This document shows positions 32,668-42,092 of a stretch of 64,000 bases of DNA, in pieces. Origin of the DNA: Thiohalocapsa sp. (GTDB taxonomy: Bacteria > Pseudomonadota > Gammaproteobacteria > Chromatiales > Chromatiaceae); contig JANQFX010000039.1 of the NCBI GenBank assembly GCA_028277725.1, forward strand, positions 29,697-93,696, given 5' to 3'. Within the stretch, counting starts at the first letter, position 1. Each line of letters starts with the position of its first letter. The translations under genes were made by a program, and so were the position numbers. The notes under the pieces were generated by a model. It was not told the origin of the DNA and searched no databases. It worked only from the letters and a program-made list of their open reading frames with translations.

Positions 32668-35259
32668 ATGGTGCCGAACGCGCACTGGTCGATCCCGCTG
32701 TTGCCGGCGGCGCTGATCGCCGCCAGCCGCCGCTACCTCACCCGCCACCCCTGGCAGACCTGGTTGTCGATCGTCGGCATCGCGCTCGGCGTCGCCGTGG
32801 TCATCGCCGTCGACCTCGCCAACGAGAGCGCGCGGCGGGGCTTCCGCCTGTCCGTGGAGCAAGTCGCCGGCCCCGCGACGCACCAGATCGAGTCTGCGGA
32901 CGGGCGCATACCGGTTGCCATCTACGCGCGACTCCGCCTCGATCACCGCCTGCGGCTGGCCACGCCGGTGATCGAGGCACCCGTGCGCATCGGCGAGCGC
33001 AGCATCACGCTGCTCGGGCTGGACTTGATTGCCGCCGCACCCATGCGGCCAGCGCTCCTTGCCGGTGCCTGGGCCGGCAACGCGGCCGGTCCCGATGGCG
33101 CCGTGGACCTGGCGGCGACGCTGATCCGGCTGCTCTCGAAGCCGGACACGTTGTTGCTATCGGCGACGGACGCGGCGGCCGTCGGCGCCGAGCGCGGCGA
33201 CCCGATCGAGGTCGAGATCGGCCGCGACGCCGTGGCCATGCACGTCGCCGGCGTGCTGCCGGACCAGCAGGGCCAAACCTTCGGCGGACTGGCCATCGCC
33301 GACATCGCCACGGCGCAGGCCGTGCTCGGCACGCCCGACAGCGTCGAGCGCATCGATCTGATCCTGACCGACGCCGAGGCGACCCGACTCGCCGCGGCCT
33401 TGCCCGAGGGGCTGCGTCTGGCCACCACCGCCCAGCGCACCAACGCCCTGGCGCAGATGACGCGCGCCTTCCACACCAACCTGACGGCCATGAGCCTGCT
33501 GGCGCTGCTGGTGGGCGGCTACATCGTCTACAACACCATGACCTTCGCGGTGCTGCAGCGCCGATCCCTGCTCGGCACCCTGCGCATGCAGGGCGTGACG
33601 CGCGCCCAGCTGTTCGCGCTGGTCCTCGCCGAGGCCCTGGTGTTGGCGGCGGCCGGCGCGCTGCTCGGCGTGCTGACGGGCATCGCCGTCGGCGCCGGGC
33701 TGGTGCAGCTGGTGACGCGCACCATCAACGACGTCTATTTCCAGCTCAATGTGCGCAGCCTGCACCTGGATTGGCTGTCCCTGTCCAAGGGCATCGGGCT
33801 CGGCATCGGCGTGACCCTGCTCGCGGCCCTGGGCCCGGCGCTGGAGGCGGCGCGCTCGCAGCCGCGCGACGTCATTCGCCGCACCCTGGTCGAACAGCGC
33901 GGCCGGCGCCTGCTGCCCTGGCTGGCGGCGGGCGGCGTCGCCGTCATCCTGCTCGGCCTGGTGCTGATCCCGCTCTCGGGGCGGTCCATGACCTGGGGCT
34001 TCGCGGCGCTGTTTCTGGTGATCGTCGGCGCAAGCCTCTGTATGCCGCTGGTGGTGCGGCTCATCGCCGCACTGACCACGCCCCTGTTCGGTGGCCTGTT
34101 CGGCAGCGTCGGACGCCTGGCGGCGCGGGGCATCACGGCCAGCATCACCCGCTCCGGCCTCGCGGTCGCGGCGCTGGCGGTGGCGGTGGCCGCCACCGTC
34201 GGCGTCGGCATCATGATCGGCAGCTTCCGCGCCAGCGTCTCAGACTGGTTGGAACACACCCTCTCCAGCGACATCTACATCGCCACCGACGACGGCGGCG
34301 GCGCCGGCTCCGACGCCTCCCTGCCGACCGGCCTGCACCAGCGCCTGCTCGCGCTGCCCGGCGTCGAGGCCGTGAGCCGCGGCCGCTCGCGGCGGGTCGA
34401 GACCCCGGATGGGCACATGCGTCTGCTGGCGCTGACCTCCAGCACCGGCCAACCGCGCGGCTTCGAGTTCCGCGGCGAGCCGGCGCCCGAACTCTGGGCG
34501 CGCTGGCGCGCCGGCGAGTTGGTCCTGGTGTCGGAGCCCTATGCCTACCGGCAACAGGTCGGCGTCGGCGACAGGTTGCGCCTGTTCAGCACCGCCGGCT
34601 GGCGCAGCTTCGAGATCGGCGCCGTGTTCCAGGACTACGGCAGCGACAGCGGCACCGTCATCCTGCCGTTGGAGCTCTACGCCGAGCTCTGGAACGACAC
34701 CGGTGTGTCATCCATGGGCCTGGTGCTCGCCGACGATACCGACCCTGCCCGGGCCGAGGCGGCAGTCCAGACCCTGGCCGCATCCCTGAGCCCACCGGCC
34801 TCGGTGCAGACCAACCGCGGCATCCGCGAACTCTCGCTCGAGATCTTCGACCGCACGTTCACCATCACCGAGGTGCTGCGGCTGCTGGCCATCGGCGTCG
34901 CCTTCGTCGGCATCCTCAGCGCGCTGATGGCGCTGGAGCTGGAGCGCTCTAAGGACTACGCCGTGCTTCGGGCCACGGGCATGACGCGGGGCCAGTTGCG
35001 GCGGCTGATCCTGCTGCAAACCTCCCTCATGGGCATCGCGGCCGGTGTGCTGGCCATCCCCCTGGGCGTCGCGATGGGGGACCTGCTGATTCAGGTCATC
35101 AACCTGCGCTCCTTCGGTTGGCGCATGCCCCTGCAGGTGACACCGGGCACGCTCGTCTCGGGCGTGCTGCTGGCCTGGATCGCGGCCGTCATCGCCGGGC
35201 TCTACCCGGCCCTGCGAGCCGCCCGCGCCGCTCCCGCACGAGCGCTGCGTGAAGAGTAG
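32668..35259 (+). CDS. ABC transporter permease, FtsX-like (DUF214), double length
   Basis: An 863-residue inner-membrane permease with two FtsX domains. Membrane segments: one near the N-terminus (WLSIVGIALGVAVVIAVD), a cluster around 270-430 (LLALLVGGYIVYNTMTFAVL, VLAAAGALLGVLTGIAVG, VTLLAALGPALEAA), further ones at 430-530, and a C-terminal cluster (LLAIGVAFVGILSALMALEL, LVSGVLLAWIAAVIAGLYPAL). Large periplasmic loops lie between. This long form is seen in exporters paired with LolD-like ATPases. The partner ATPase gene is just upstream. Confidence 0.9.
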   Translation: MVPNAHWSIPLLPAALIAASRRYLTRHPWQTWLSIVGIALGVAVVIAVDLANESARRGFRLSVEQVAGPATHQIESADGRIPVAIYARLRLDHRLRLATPVIEAPVRIGERSITLLGLDLIAAAPMRPALLAGAWAGNAAGPDGAVDLAATLIRLLSKPDTLLLSATDAAAVGAERGDPIEVEIGRDAVAMHVAGVLPDQQGQTFGGLAIADIATAQAVLGTPDSVERIDLILTDAEATRLAAALPEGLRLATTAQRTNALAQMTRAFHTNLTAMSLLALLVGGYIVYNTMTFAVLQRRSLLGTLRMQGVTRAQLFALVLAEALVLAAAGALLGVLTGIAVGAGLVQLVTRTINDVYFQLNVRSLHLDWLSLSKGIGLGIGVTLLAALGPALEAARSQPRDVIRRTLVEQRGRRLLPWLAAGGVAVILLGLVLIPLSGRSMTWGFAALFLVIVGASLCMPLVVRLIAALTTPLFGGLFGSVGRLAARGITASITRSGLAVAALAVAVAATVGVGIMIGSFRASVSDWLEHTLSSDIYIATDDGGGAGSDASLPTGLHQRLLALPGVEAVSRGRSRRVETPDGHMRLLALTSSTGQPRGFEFRGEPAPELWARWRAGELVLVSEPYAYRQQVGVGDRLRLFSTAGWRSFEIGAVFQDYGSDSGTVILPLELYAELWNDTGVSSMGLVLADDTDPARAEAAVQTLAASLSPPASVQTNRGIRELSLEIFDRTFTITEVLRLLAIGVAFVGILSALMALELERSKDYAVLRATGMTRGQLRRLILLQTSLMGIAAGVLAIPLGVAMGDLLIQVINLRSFGWRMPLQVTPGTLVSGVLLAWIAAVIAGLYPALRAARAAPARALREE

Positions 35260-35406
35260 GCATGCGGCGCCTTTGCGGTTCGGCTCGGCTGCTTGCTCGT
35301 GTATTCTCTCCCCAACGACGGCGGCGCAACTGCGGTGAGTCCCTCCCGGTTCTTCAACAGCGCCGCACCGAGCTTTTTATCCAGAACCCAAGGCGAGTGA
35401 GCGACG

Positions 35407-35886
35407 ATGGCACAGGGCAAGAAGGTCGTAACCAAGAAGACCGCGAAGAAGACAGCCGCCAAGGCGGCAGCAAGCACAACGGAGGCCACTGCCAAGCCGG
35501 CACCTGCCGCCCGGGCCAAAACGGCGACACCGGTGACCAAGAAGTCCGCCGCGAAGAAGACCGTCTCCAGGAAGACCGCCGCCCCGAGAGCAGCAGCGAA
35601 GAAGACCGCCGTCGCGAAGAAAGCCCCGACCCAGAAGAGCCCGCCCAAGGAGAGCCAAGCGGCGAAGCGCGCGAGCAAGCAGGCTGCGCCGTCTCACCAG
35701 CCGCTGGAGGATCGGGCCGTAACCCTGAAACCGGTGCAGAGTGCGTCGCCGGAGGAACGCTACCGCATGATTCAGGAAGCGGCCTATTACCGCGCCGAGA
35801 AGCGCGGCTTCGCACCCGGCCACGACGAAGAGGACTGGGCCGAGGCGGTCACGGAAATCGACGCGATGCTCGCGGGCAAGCACTGA
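35407..35886 (+). CDS. Histone H1-like Lys/Ala-rich protein with DUF2934 domain
   Basis: A 159-residue basic protein. Residues 1 to about 100 are a low-complexity Lys/Ala/Thr tail with repeated KK-T/A-A-K motifs (for example KKTAKKTAAKAAA), like histone H1 and AlgP-type DNA-binding proteins. The C-terminus (about 113-159) is a DUF2934 domain (SPEERYRMIQEAAYYRAEKRG, then DWAEAVTEIDAML). Likely a nucleoid-associated or DNA-compacting protein; the role of DUF2934 is unknown. Preceded by AAGGCGAG. Confidence 0.8.
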   Translation: MAQGKKVVTKKTAKKTAAKAAASTTEATAKPAPAARAKTATPVTKKSAAKKTVSRKTAAPRAAAKKTAVAKKAPTQKSPPKESQAAKRASKQAAPSHQPLEDRAVTLKPVQSASPEERYRMIQEAAYYRAEKRGFAPGHDEEDWAEAVTEIDAMLAGKH

Positions 35887-35998
35887 CGGGCACCATTGGC
35901 GAGCGGGCGCGGGCATCCGTGGTCCGGACGGCCCCTTTTGCAGCGCCCGGTACATCGCCACGTTAGGGGCTCGGCCCAGCAGCAACGAGCCCGCAGCC

Positions 35999-36685
35999 TT
36001 GACTGACAGCTTCCTCAAGACCCCTGACCAGACCAATCCCGACCCGAGCACCCTGCGAGAGCGCTTCATGGCCCAGGGCCTCGACCGGGGCGACCTCGAC
36101 GCCGACCCCATCGGCCAGTTCCATGCCTGGTATCAGCAAGCCATCGATGCGCGATTGCCTGAACCGAACGCCATGTCCATTGCCACCGTGGACGCGGACG
36201 GTCAGCCGAGCCTGCGCACCGTGCTGTTGAAGCTGTTCGACGCCGACGGCTTCGTCTTCTTCACCAACTACGAGAGCCGCAAGGCACGGCAAATCGACGC
36301 CAACGACCGCGTCGCGCTGCTGTTTCCCTGGGTGGCGCTGGCACGGCAGGTGAAGATTCTCGGCCGCGCGTCGCGTATCCCGACGGCCGAATCCCTAAAG
36401 TACTTCCTGACCCGAGCACGCGGCAGTCGCATCGGCGCCTGGGCGTCGCCGCAGAGTCAGGTGATCACCTCCCGGTCGCTGTTGGAGCAGAAGGTTGCCG
36501 AGGTCAAGCGCCGCTTCGGCGACGGCGATGTCCCGCTGCCCGATTTCTGGGGCGGCTATCGCGTCGTGCCGGCGAGCATCGAGTTCTGGCAGGGGCGCGA
36601 GAGCCGGCTGCACGACCGCTTCCGCTATACCCGCACCACCACCGAGGGCGGCGACGGCTGGCACATCGAGCGACTGGCGCCCTAA
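35999..36685 (+). CDS. pdxH: Pyridoxamine 5'-phosphate oxidase
   Basis: FMN enzyme producing pyridoxal 5'-phosphate. The 228 residues show DPIGQFHAWYQQAID, EPNAMSIATVDADGQPSLRTVLLK, FVFFTNYESRKARQI (FMN/PLP contacts), RIGAWASPQSQVI and the C-terminal WGGYRVVPASIEFWQGRESRLHDR, ending at WHIERLAP. No ATG gives the normal N-terminus; a TTG at 35999 is used. The next ATG (36068) would remove about 23 residues. Confidence 0.92.
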   Translation: MTDSFLKTPDQTNPDPSTLRERFMAQGLDRGDLDADPIGQFHAWYQQAIDARLPEPNAMSIATVDADGQPSLRTVLLKLFDADGFVFFTNYESRKARQIDANDRVALLFPWVALARQVKILGRASRIPTAESLKYFLTRARGSRIGAWASPQSQVITSRSLLEQKVAEVKRRFGDGDVPLPDFWGGYRVVPASIEFWQGRESRLHDRFRYTRTTTEGGDGWHIERLAP

Positions 36686-36923
36686 GCAAGCTGCTGCCCC
36701 CTTTGAACGGGAGCGGCAACAGAGTCGACGACCGACCCGCCGGCGGTGCCGAAACGGCCGAGGTCTTTCGATTGGGACGCGACGGCGCGGCCGAAGGTCA
36801 CTTTCAACTGAGTCAGACTCCTACGAGAAGGGGCCTGCGCCTGCGGTGTGTCGAGCAGCCCGGCTGCGGCGGCCTGCGCGCAGCAAGCCGGGGAGCCAAG
36901 CTCGGGTTTGGGGTTGCAAAATA

Positions 36924-36940
36924 GTTTAGGTAGTATACTA
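36924..36940 (+). promoter_or_regulatory. Candidate operator upstream of marR (GTTTAGG + palindrome)
   Basis: GTTTAGG (36924-36930) is directly followed by the perfect palindrome TAGTATACTA (36931-36940), 10 bases before the marR ATG. The same GTTTAGG half-site recurs at 37438-37452 before the adaptor gene, suggesting autoregulation by MarR. A weak TTGCAA/TACTAT promoter overlaps it. Confidence 0.5.
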
Positions 36941-36949
36941 TTAAGCACC

Positions 36950-37420
36950 ATGGATAGCCGAACACACGACTCGGTCGACGCACTGATCCGCCACCTGCTG
37001 CGGCTGCTCAACAAGCTCGAGCGCATCGAGAAGCAGCCGATCCGGGTCGCCGACGGGCTCGATCTGAGCACCAAGGAGATCCACACCGTCGAGGCGATCG
37101 GCGAGCGCGGGACGATGAACGTCACCGAGGTCGGCGCCCACTTCGGCGTCACGAAGGGCGCCGCCTCGCAGCGGATCAGCCGGCTGGTCGAGCGCGGGCT
37201 GGTCAGCAAGCGGGCGGCCGCACACAGCAACAAGGAGTTCGAGCTGAGCCTGACGGAGCTCGGCTGGCGCGCCTTCCAGGCCCATGAGCACTTCCACGGC
37301 AAGGCCAAGGCCGAGCTGATCGAGCGACTCCGCGCCCTCCCCCGCGAGCAGCTCGAGGACGTGGCGGTGGTGCTCGGCATCATGGAAGGCGTGATGAACG
37401 AACGGCTGCACGAGCAGTGA
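36950..37420 (+). CDS. MarR family regulator of RND operon
   Basis: A 156-residue winged-helix repressor. N-terminal helices (RHLLRLLNKLERIEKQPI) precede the wHTH (DLSTKEIHTVEAIGERGTMNVTEV, recognition helix TKGAASQRISRLVERGLV), with the beta-wing AAAHSNKEFELSLTELGW. It lies 56 bp ahead of the adaptor-RND pair on the same strand. Shared GTTTAGG operator halves flank it, so it probably controls both itself and the pump. Confidence 0.88.
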   Translation: MDSRTHDSVDALIRHLLRLLNKLERIEKQPIRVADGLDLSTKEIHTVEAIGERGTMNVTEVGAHFGVTKGAASQRISRLVERGLVSKRAAAHSNKEFELSLTELGWRAFQAHEHFHGKAKAELIERLRALPREQLEDVAVVLGIMEGVMNERLHEQ

Positions 37421-37428
37421 TTTTTTTT

Positions 37429-37461
37429 GCGCACAAAGTTTAGGACCTAAACATTTTGCGC
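37429..37461 (+). promoter_or_regulatory. MarR-type operator before the RND adaptor
   Basis: Core dyad GTTTAGG-A-CCTAAAC (37438-37452), extended to GCGCA...TGCGC with two mismatched pairs over the whole 33-bp dyad (37429-37461). It lies 16 bases before the adaptor ATG, a position suited to repression. Confidence 0.62.
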
Positions 37462-37476
37462 TGGAGAACCCCAACC

Positions 37477-38604
37477 ATGACGATCATAGGCAAACAGACG
37501 GCAGCGGGACTGATCGGGCTCTCGGCGCTGGCAGCGCTGGCCCTGCCGCTGCCCGGGAGCTGGTCGATGGACGAAACGGCACCGCCGACCGTCACCGAGG
37601 TGGTGCGCCCGGTGCCCACCGCCGTCGTCACCGGCTATACGTCTTGGGTGACGCGGGACTTCCCGGGCAGCGTGCGTGCCAACCGGCGGGTGGAGCTCGC
37701 CTTCGACCTCGACGGCCTGCTCGTCGAGCTGGACGCACGCGAGGGCCACGCGGTCAGCGAGGGGGCGGTCCTGGCGCGCCTCGACGCCCGCAACGCGCGC
37801 AATGCCCTGAGCGCCGCCCAGGCGCGCTTCGACGACGCGCGGCGCACCCTCGAGCGTGCCCGCGAGCTGCGCGAGCAGCGGATGGTCTCCGAGTCCGAGT
37901 ACGACAAGGCGCGCGCGGCCCTGGACATCGCCCGGGCCGAGCTTCAGGCGCGGGAGAAGGCGGTCGCCGACACCGTGCTGCGCGCACCGTTCGACGGCGT
38001 CGTGGCGGCGCGACACCTGGAGAACCACGAGCGCGTGACCGCCGGCCAGGCGGTGATCTCGCTGCAGGACACCTCGCGCATCGAGGTGGTGATCCAGGTG
38101 CCCGAGCGGCTGATCGCCCAGGGTGGTCTCGAGGCGCTGCGCAACCCGCGGGTGCGCTTCGACGTCGAGGGACAGCGCTGGCTCTCCGCGCACACCCGTG
38201 AGTACCGGGTGCAGCCGGACCTGGCCACCCGTACCTACGACCTGACCATCGCCCTCGCCCCGCCACCGGGGATCAACATCCTGCCCGGGATGAACGCGAC
38301 CGTGCGCACCGACATCGACGCGCCGCCGCTGGCCGCCGGGACGGGCAACGACGAGATCACCCGGGTCCCGGCCGAGGCGGTGTGGAGCGACGGCGCCGGG
38401 GCCTGCTTTGTCTGGGTCGTCCCGGAAGCGGGCGGAACGCCACGCCGCGTCCGCGTCGAGCCCGGACCCCTGCGCGACGGCCAGATGCTGATCTTGTCCG
38501 GTCTGCGTGCCGGCCAGCGGGTCGCCGTGGCCGGGTTGCGCGCGCTGCGCGAGGACCAGCCCGTGCGCCCCCGGCTGGCCGGTCAGCGAGGGCTCGAAGG
38601 ATGA
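37477..38604 (+). CDS. RND periplasmic adaptor
   Basis: A 375-residue adaptor: N-terminal membrane/signal segment (AAGLIGLSALAALALPLPG), lipoyl half ELAFDLDGLLVELDAREGHAVSEG, helical hairpin rich in Arg/Glu/Ala (FDDARRTLERARELREQRM), lipoyl half ADTVLRAPFDGVVAARHLEN, then barrel and membrane-proximal domains. Start 37477 has GGAGA upstream. Its stop overlaps the permease ATG as ATGA. The set lacks an outer-membrane factor gene. Confidence 0.92.
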   Translation: MTIIGKQTAAGLIGLSALAALALPLPGSWSMDETAPPTVTEVVRPVPTAVVTGYTSWVTRDFPGSVRANRRVELAFDLDGLLVELDAREGHAVSEGAVLARLDARNARNALSAAQARFDDARRTLERARELREQRMVSESEYDKARAALDIARAELQAREKAVADTVLRAPFDGVVAARHLENHERVTAGQAVISLQDTSRIEVVIQVPERLIAQGGLEALRNPRVRFDVEGQRWLSAHTREYRVQPDLATRTYDLTIALAPPPGINILPGMNATVRTDIDAPPLAAGTGNDEITRVPAEAVWSDGAGACFVWVVPEAGGTPRRVRVEPGPLRDGQMLILSGLRAGQRVAVAGLRALREDQPVRPRLAGQRGLEG

Positions 38605-41600
38605 ACCCGGCCGGCATCGCGATCCGCAACGGGGCGGTCACCCAGCTGTTGTGCATCCTGCTGCTGGTCGGCGGCCTGCTCTCCTATGCGAGCATCGGCC
38701 GGCTGGAGGACCCGGAGTTCTCGATCAAGGAGGCGCTGATCGTCACCCACTACCCCGGCGCCACCGCCGAGGAGGTCGAGCAGGAGGTGACCGATCCGCT
38801 GGAGACGGCGATCCAGCAGCTCAAGCAGCTCGACGAGGTGCGCTCGATCTCGCGCGCGGGCATGTCGATCATCTTCGCCGAGATCCAGGAGACCCACGAC
38901 AAGCACAGCCTGCCCCAGGTCTGGGACGAGCTGCGGCGCAAGGTGCGCGACACGGCCGGCGCCCTGCCGCCGGGCAGCGGCACGCCGGTGGTCAACGACG
39001 ACTTCGGCGATGTCTACGGGGTCTTCCTCGCGATCACCGGGGAGGGCTATTCGAAGTCCGAGCTCAAGGAGGTCGCCGAGGACCTGCGCAAGGCACTGCT
39101 GACCTGCACCGACGTCGGTCGCATCGACTTCTGGGGCATGCCGCACGAGGCCGTCTACATCGAGATCGACCGCACCCGGCTGACCCGGCTCGGTCTGCAC
39201 CCGCGGGCGATCTTCGACGCCATCGCGCAACAGAACAGCGTGACCAGCGCCGGCGAGGTCAGGGTCGGAAGCCGGCATGTCCGCCTGCGGGTCACCGGGG
39301 ACTATCGGGACATCGACGAGCTTGGCGAGCAACTCGTCGAGGGCGGCCATGGACGGCTGTTCCGCGTCCGCGACATCGCGACTATCACGCGCGGCGACAT
39401 CACGCCTGCCACCCAGCTGCTGCGGCGCAACGGCCAGGACGGCGTCGGTCTCGGCATCTCCACCGTCTCCGGCGGCAATGTCATCGCCATGGGCGAGGCG
39501 ATCGACCAGCGCATCGCCTCGCTGCGCGCGCGCATCCCGGCGGGCATCGAGATCCACCCGATCGCCCACCAGGGCGACACCGTGCGCGACAAGGTGCAGG
39601 GCTTCGTCCACGGCCTGATTTCGGCGGTGGTCATCGTCATCCTGCTGCTGGTGGTCTTCATGGGGCCGCGCGAGGGGCTGATCGTCGGCGCGGTGCTGCT
39701 GCTGACGATCATGGCGACGCTGCTGTGCATGCGCGCGCTCGATATCACCCTGCAACGCATCTCCCTCGGCGCGCTGATCATTGCGCTGGGGATGCTGGTC
39801 GACAACGCCATCGTCGTGACCGAGGGCATCCTCGACAAGATGCGCACCGGCATGGACCGCGTGCGTGCCGCCGAGACCACGGTCGCCGAGCATCAGTGGC
39901 CGCTGCTCGGCGCGACCGGGATCGCGATCCTCGCCTTCGCGGCCATCTCGCTGTCCGACGACATGACCGGCGAGTGGCTGCAGAGCCTCTTCCAGGTGAT
40001 CTGCCTGTCGCTGGGACTGAGCTGGCTGCTGGCGATCACCGTCACGCCCTATCTATGCGCGCGCTTCCTGCGGGTCGGACACGGCGGCCGGACGGGCAGC
40101 GTCACGGATTCCGCCTTCTATCGCCACTATCGGCGACTGGTCGCCTGGTGCCTGGGCCACCGGCTGGTCTCGCTCGGAATCACCGTCGCCGTGCTGGTCG
40201 CGGCCATGGCCGGCTTCTCCAAGATCCAGCAGGACTTCATGCCTGACATGAACCGCGACCAGTTCATGGTCCAGCTGTGGCTGCCGGAGGGCACGCACAT
40301 CGACCGAACCGCCGCCACGCTCGACATCATCGAGCAGCACGTCGCCGGTCTCGACGGCGTCACCAACACCACCGGGTTCGTCGGTGCCGGGTCGCTGCGC
40401 TTCCTGCTGACCTACGAGCCGGAGATGACCAACAGCGCCTACGCCATGCTGCTCATCGACGTCGACGACTTCCGCGCGATCCCGGCGCTCGCGAGCGAGG
40501 TGATGACCCACGTCGAGCGCGAACACCCCGACGTCACCGTCACCGCCGACGCCTTCAAGCTCGGCCCCGGCGGAGGGACCGTGGAGGCACGCCTGATCGG
40601 TCCGGAGATCCCGGTGCTGCGGCACCTCGCGGCGCAGATCGAGGACATCATGCGCCGCGACGACAACGCCCGCACCGTGCGCACCGACTGGGGCGAGCCG
40701 GTACCGGTCCAGATCATGACCATGGCCGGATCCCAGGCCCAGCGCATCGGCATCACCCGCCCGGAGATCGCCGAGGCGGTGGCGATGAACTTCTCCGGCG
40801 TGCGGGTCGGCACCTACCGCCACGGCGACGACCTGCTGCCGATCCTGGTGCGTCCTCCGGCCGAGGAGCGCGCGCAAATCGACACCCTCGGCAACGTCCG
40901 CGTCTGGTGCGAGACCAGCGACCGCTGGGTCCCGCTCGAACAGGTCACGACCGGCACCACCACCGGCTGGGAGGACCCGGTGATCCGCCGCCGCGACCGC
41001 GAGCGCACCCTCTCGGTGCTGTGCAAGCCGGTCTCGGGTACGACCGAGGCGCTGTTCCAACGGCTGCGGCCCCGAATCGAGCAGCTCGACATCCCCGACG
41101 GCTATCGGCTCGAATGGGGCGGCGAACACGAGGCGGCCACCGAGGCCAACGCCAAGCTGATGTCCAACTTCCCCATCGCCTTCATCGCGATGTTCGTGAT
41201 CTCGGTGATGCTGTTCAACTCGCTCCGGCACGCGACCGTCATCTTCCTCGGCCTGCCGCTGGTGATCGTCGGGGTGGCACCGGCGATGCTGCTCGCCGGC
41301 AAGGCGTTCGGCTTCATGGCGATGCTCGGCTTCCTCAGCCTCTTCGGCATGCTGATGAAGAACGAGATCGTGCTGCTCAACCAGATCGATCTCGAGCGTG
41401 CCGCCGGCAAGCCGCCGTATCGCGCCATCCTCGACGCGGCGGTCAGCCGCGTGCGTCCGGTCACGATGGCCGCCTTCACCACCGTGCTCGGCATGACGCC
41501 GCTGCTGTGGGACGCCTTCTTCTCGCCCATGGCGGTCACCATCATGGGCGGGCTGACCATCGCCACGGTCCTCACCCTGGTCGTCATCCCGGTGATCTAT

Positions 41601-41717
41601 GCCAGCGTCTTCCGCATCGATGCCGCCAGCGACAGAGTCCCTCCGCCGCTTCCCTCGGAACCGGTCACCGACCGGTCGCCGACGGCGGTCATGGAGACTT
41701 CGTGTCCATCGGCGTAG
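38601..41717 (+). CDS. RND efflux permease (hydrophobe/amphiphile type)
   Basis: A 1038-residue proton-driven pump. First membrane helix VTQLLCILLLVGGLLSYASIG, IGRLEDPEFSIKEALI, PGATAEEVEQEVTDPLE, the TM4 motif with the proton-relay acid LIIALGMLVDNAIVVTEG, second-half helix TATMAGFSKIQQDF region and LSLFGMLMKNEIVLLNQ. It belongs to the AcrB/D/F family branch with a single adaptor. The ATG overlaps the adaptor stop by 4 bases, so the two are co-translated. Confidence 0.93.
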   Translation: MNPAGIAIRNGAVTQLLCILLLVGGLLSYASIGRLEDPEFSIKEALIVTHYPGATAEEVEQEVTDPLETAIQQLKQLDEVRSISRAGMSIIFAEIQETHDKHSLPQVWDELRRKVRDTAGALPPGSGTPVVNDDFGDVYGVFLAITGEGYSKSELKEVAEDLRKALLTCTDVGRIDFWGMPHEAVYIEIDRTRLTRLGLHPRAIFDAIAQQNSVTSAGEVRVGSRHVRLRVTGDYRDIDELGEQLVEGGHGRLFRVRDIATITRGDITPATQLLRRNGQDGVGLGISTVSGGNVIAMGEAIDQRIASLRARIPAGIEIHPIAHQGDTVRDKVQGFVHGLISAVVIVILLLVVFMGPREGLIVGAVLLLTIMATLLCMRALDITLQRISLGALIIALGMLVDNAIVVTEGILDKMRTGMDRVRAAETTVAEHQWPLLGATGIAILAFAAISLSDDMTGEWLQSLFQVICLSLGLSWLLAITVTPYLCARFLRVGHGGRTGSVTDSAFYRHYRRLVAWCLGHRLVSLGITVAVLVAAMAGFSKIQQDFMPDMNRDQFMVQLWLPEGTHIDRTAATLDIIEQHVAGLDGVTNTTGFVGAGSLRFLLTYEPEMTNSAYAMLLIDVDDFRAIPALASEVMTHVEREHPDVTVTADAFKLGPGGGTVEARLIGPEIPVLRHLAAQIEDIMRRDDNARTVRTDWGEPVPVQIMTMAGSQAQRIGITRPEIAEAVAMNFSGVRVGTYRHGDDLLPILVRPPAEERAQIDTLGNVRVWCETSDRWVPLEQVTTGTTTGWEDPVIRRRDRERTLSVLCKPVSGTTEALFQRLRPRIEQLDIPDGYRLEWGGEHEAATEANAKLMSNFPIAFIAMFVISVMLFNSLRHATVIFLGLPLVIVGVAPAMLLAGKAFGFMAMLGFLSLFGMLMKNEIVLLNQIDLERAAGKPPYRAILDAAVSRVRPVTMAAFTTVLGMTPLLWDAFFSPMAVTIMGGLTIATVLTLVVIPVIYASVFRIDAASDRVPPPLPSEPVTDRSPTAVMETSCPSA

Positions 41718-41773
41718 AAATCGAAGACCTTGATCAAGGCCGGATCGAATGATCCGACCGGACCGCATCGTCG

Positions 41774-42092
41774 TCACCTAACATCGCTTCGATGGCGAAT
41801 GATGCGCTGGCATTTCCGCGAATCCAGCGCGTCGCGATGCGGCTGGGCGAAGCGACCCTTGTCGTTGTCGAAATACTGGCCGGAAGCCGCCGCGAACGCG
41901 TCTTCGAGCGCTGCACGGACCCGGATCTCCGCGCCGATGCGGACATCGCCACCGGCCACCCCAAAGCCCTCTTGCACCATCTTGGTGCCGAGCATCGACC
42001 CCGGGTTGACCGCGATGATCGCCGGGCCATCGGCGCCGAGCGAAAGCGCCAGAGCACGCGACCACATCGTCAGTGCCAGCTTGCTCTTGCCC
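41774..42092 (-). pseudogene. 3' remnant of a short-chain dehydrogenase/reductase
   Basis: Reading the minus strand from the junction at about 42092 gives the end of an SDR: GKSKLALTMWSRALALSLG (part of the YxxxK helix), AVNPGSMLGTKMVQEGFG and a C-terminal ALEDAFAAASGQYFDND. The N-terminal Rossmann part and active-site Tyr are missing because sequence abruptly becomes LysR-like on the other strand. Without its 5' end it cannot be active. Confidence 0.72.
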
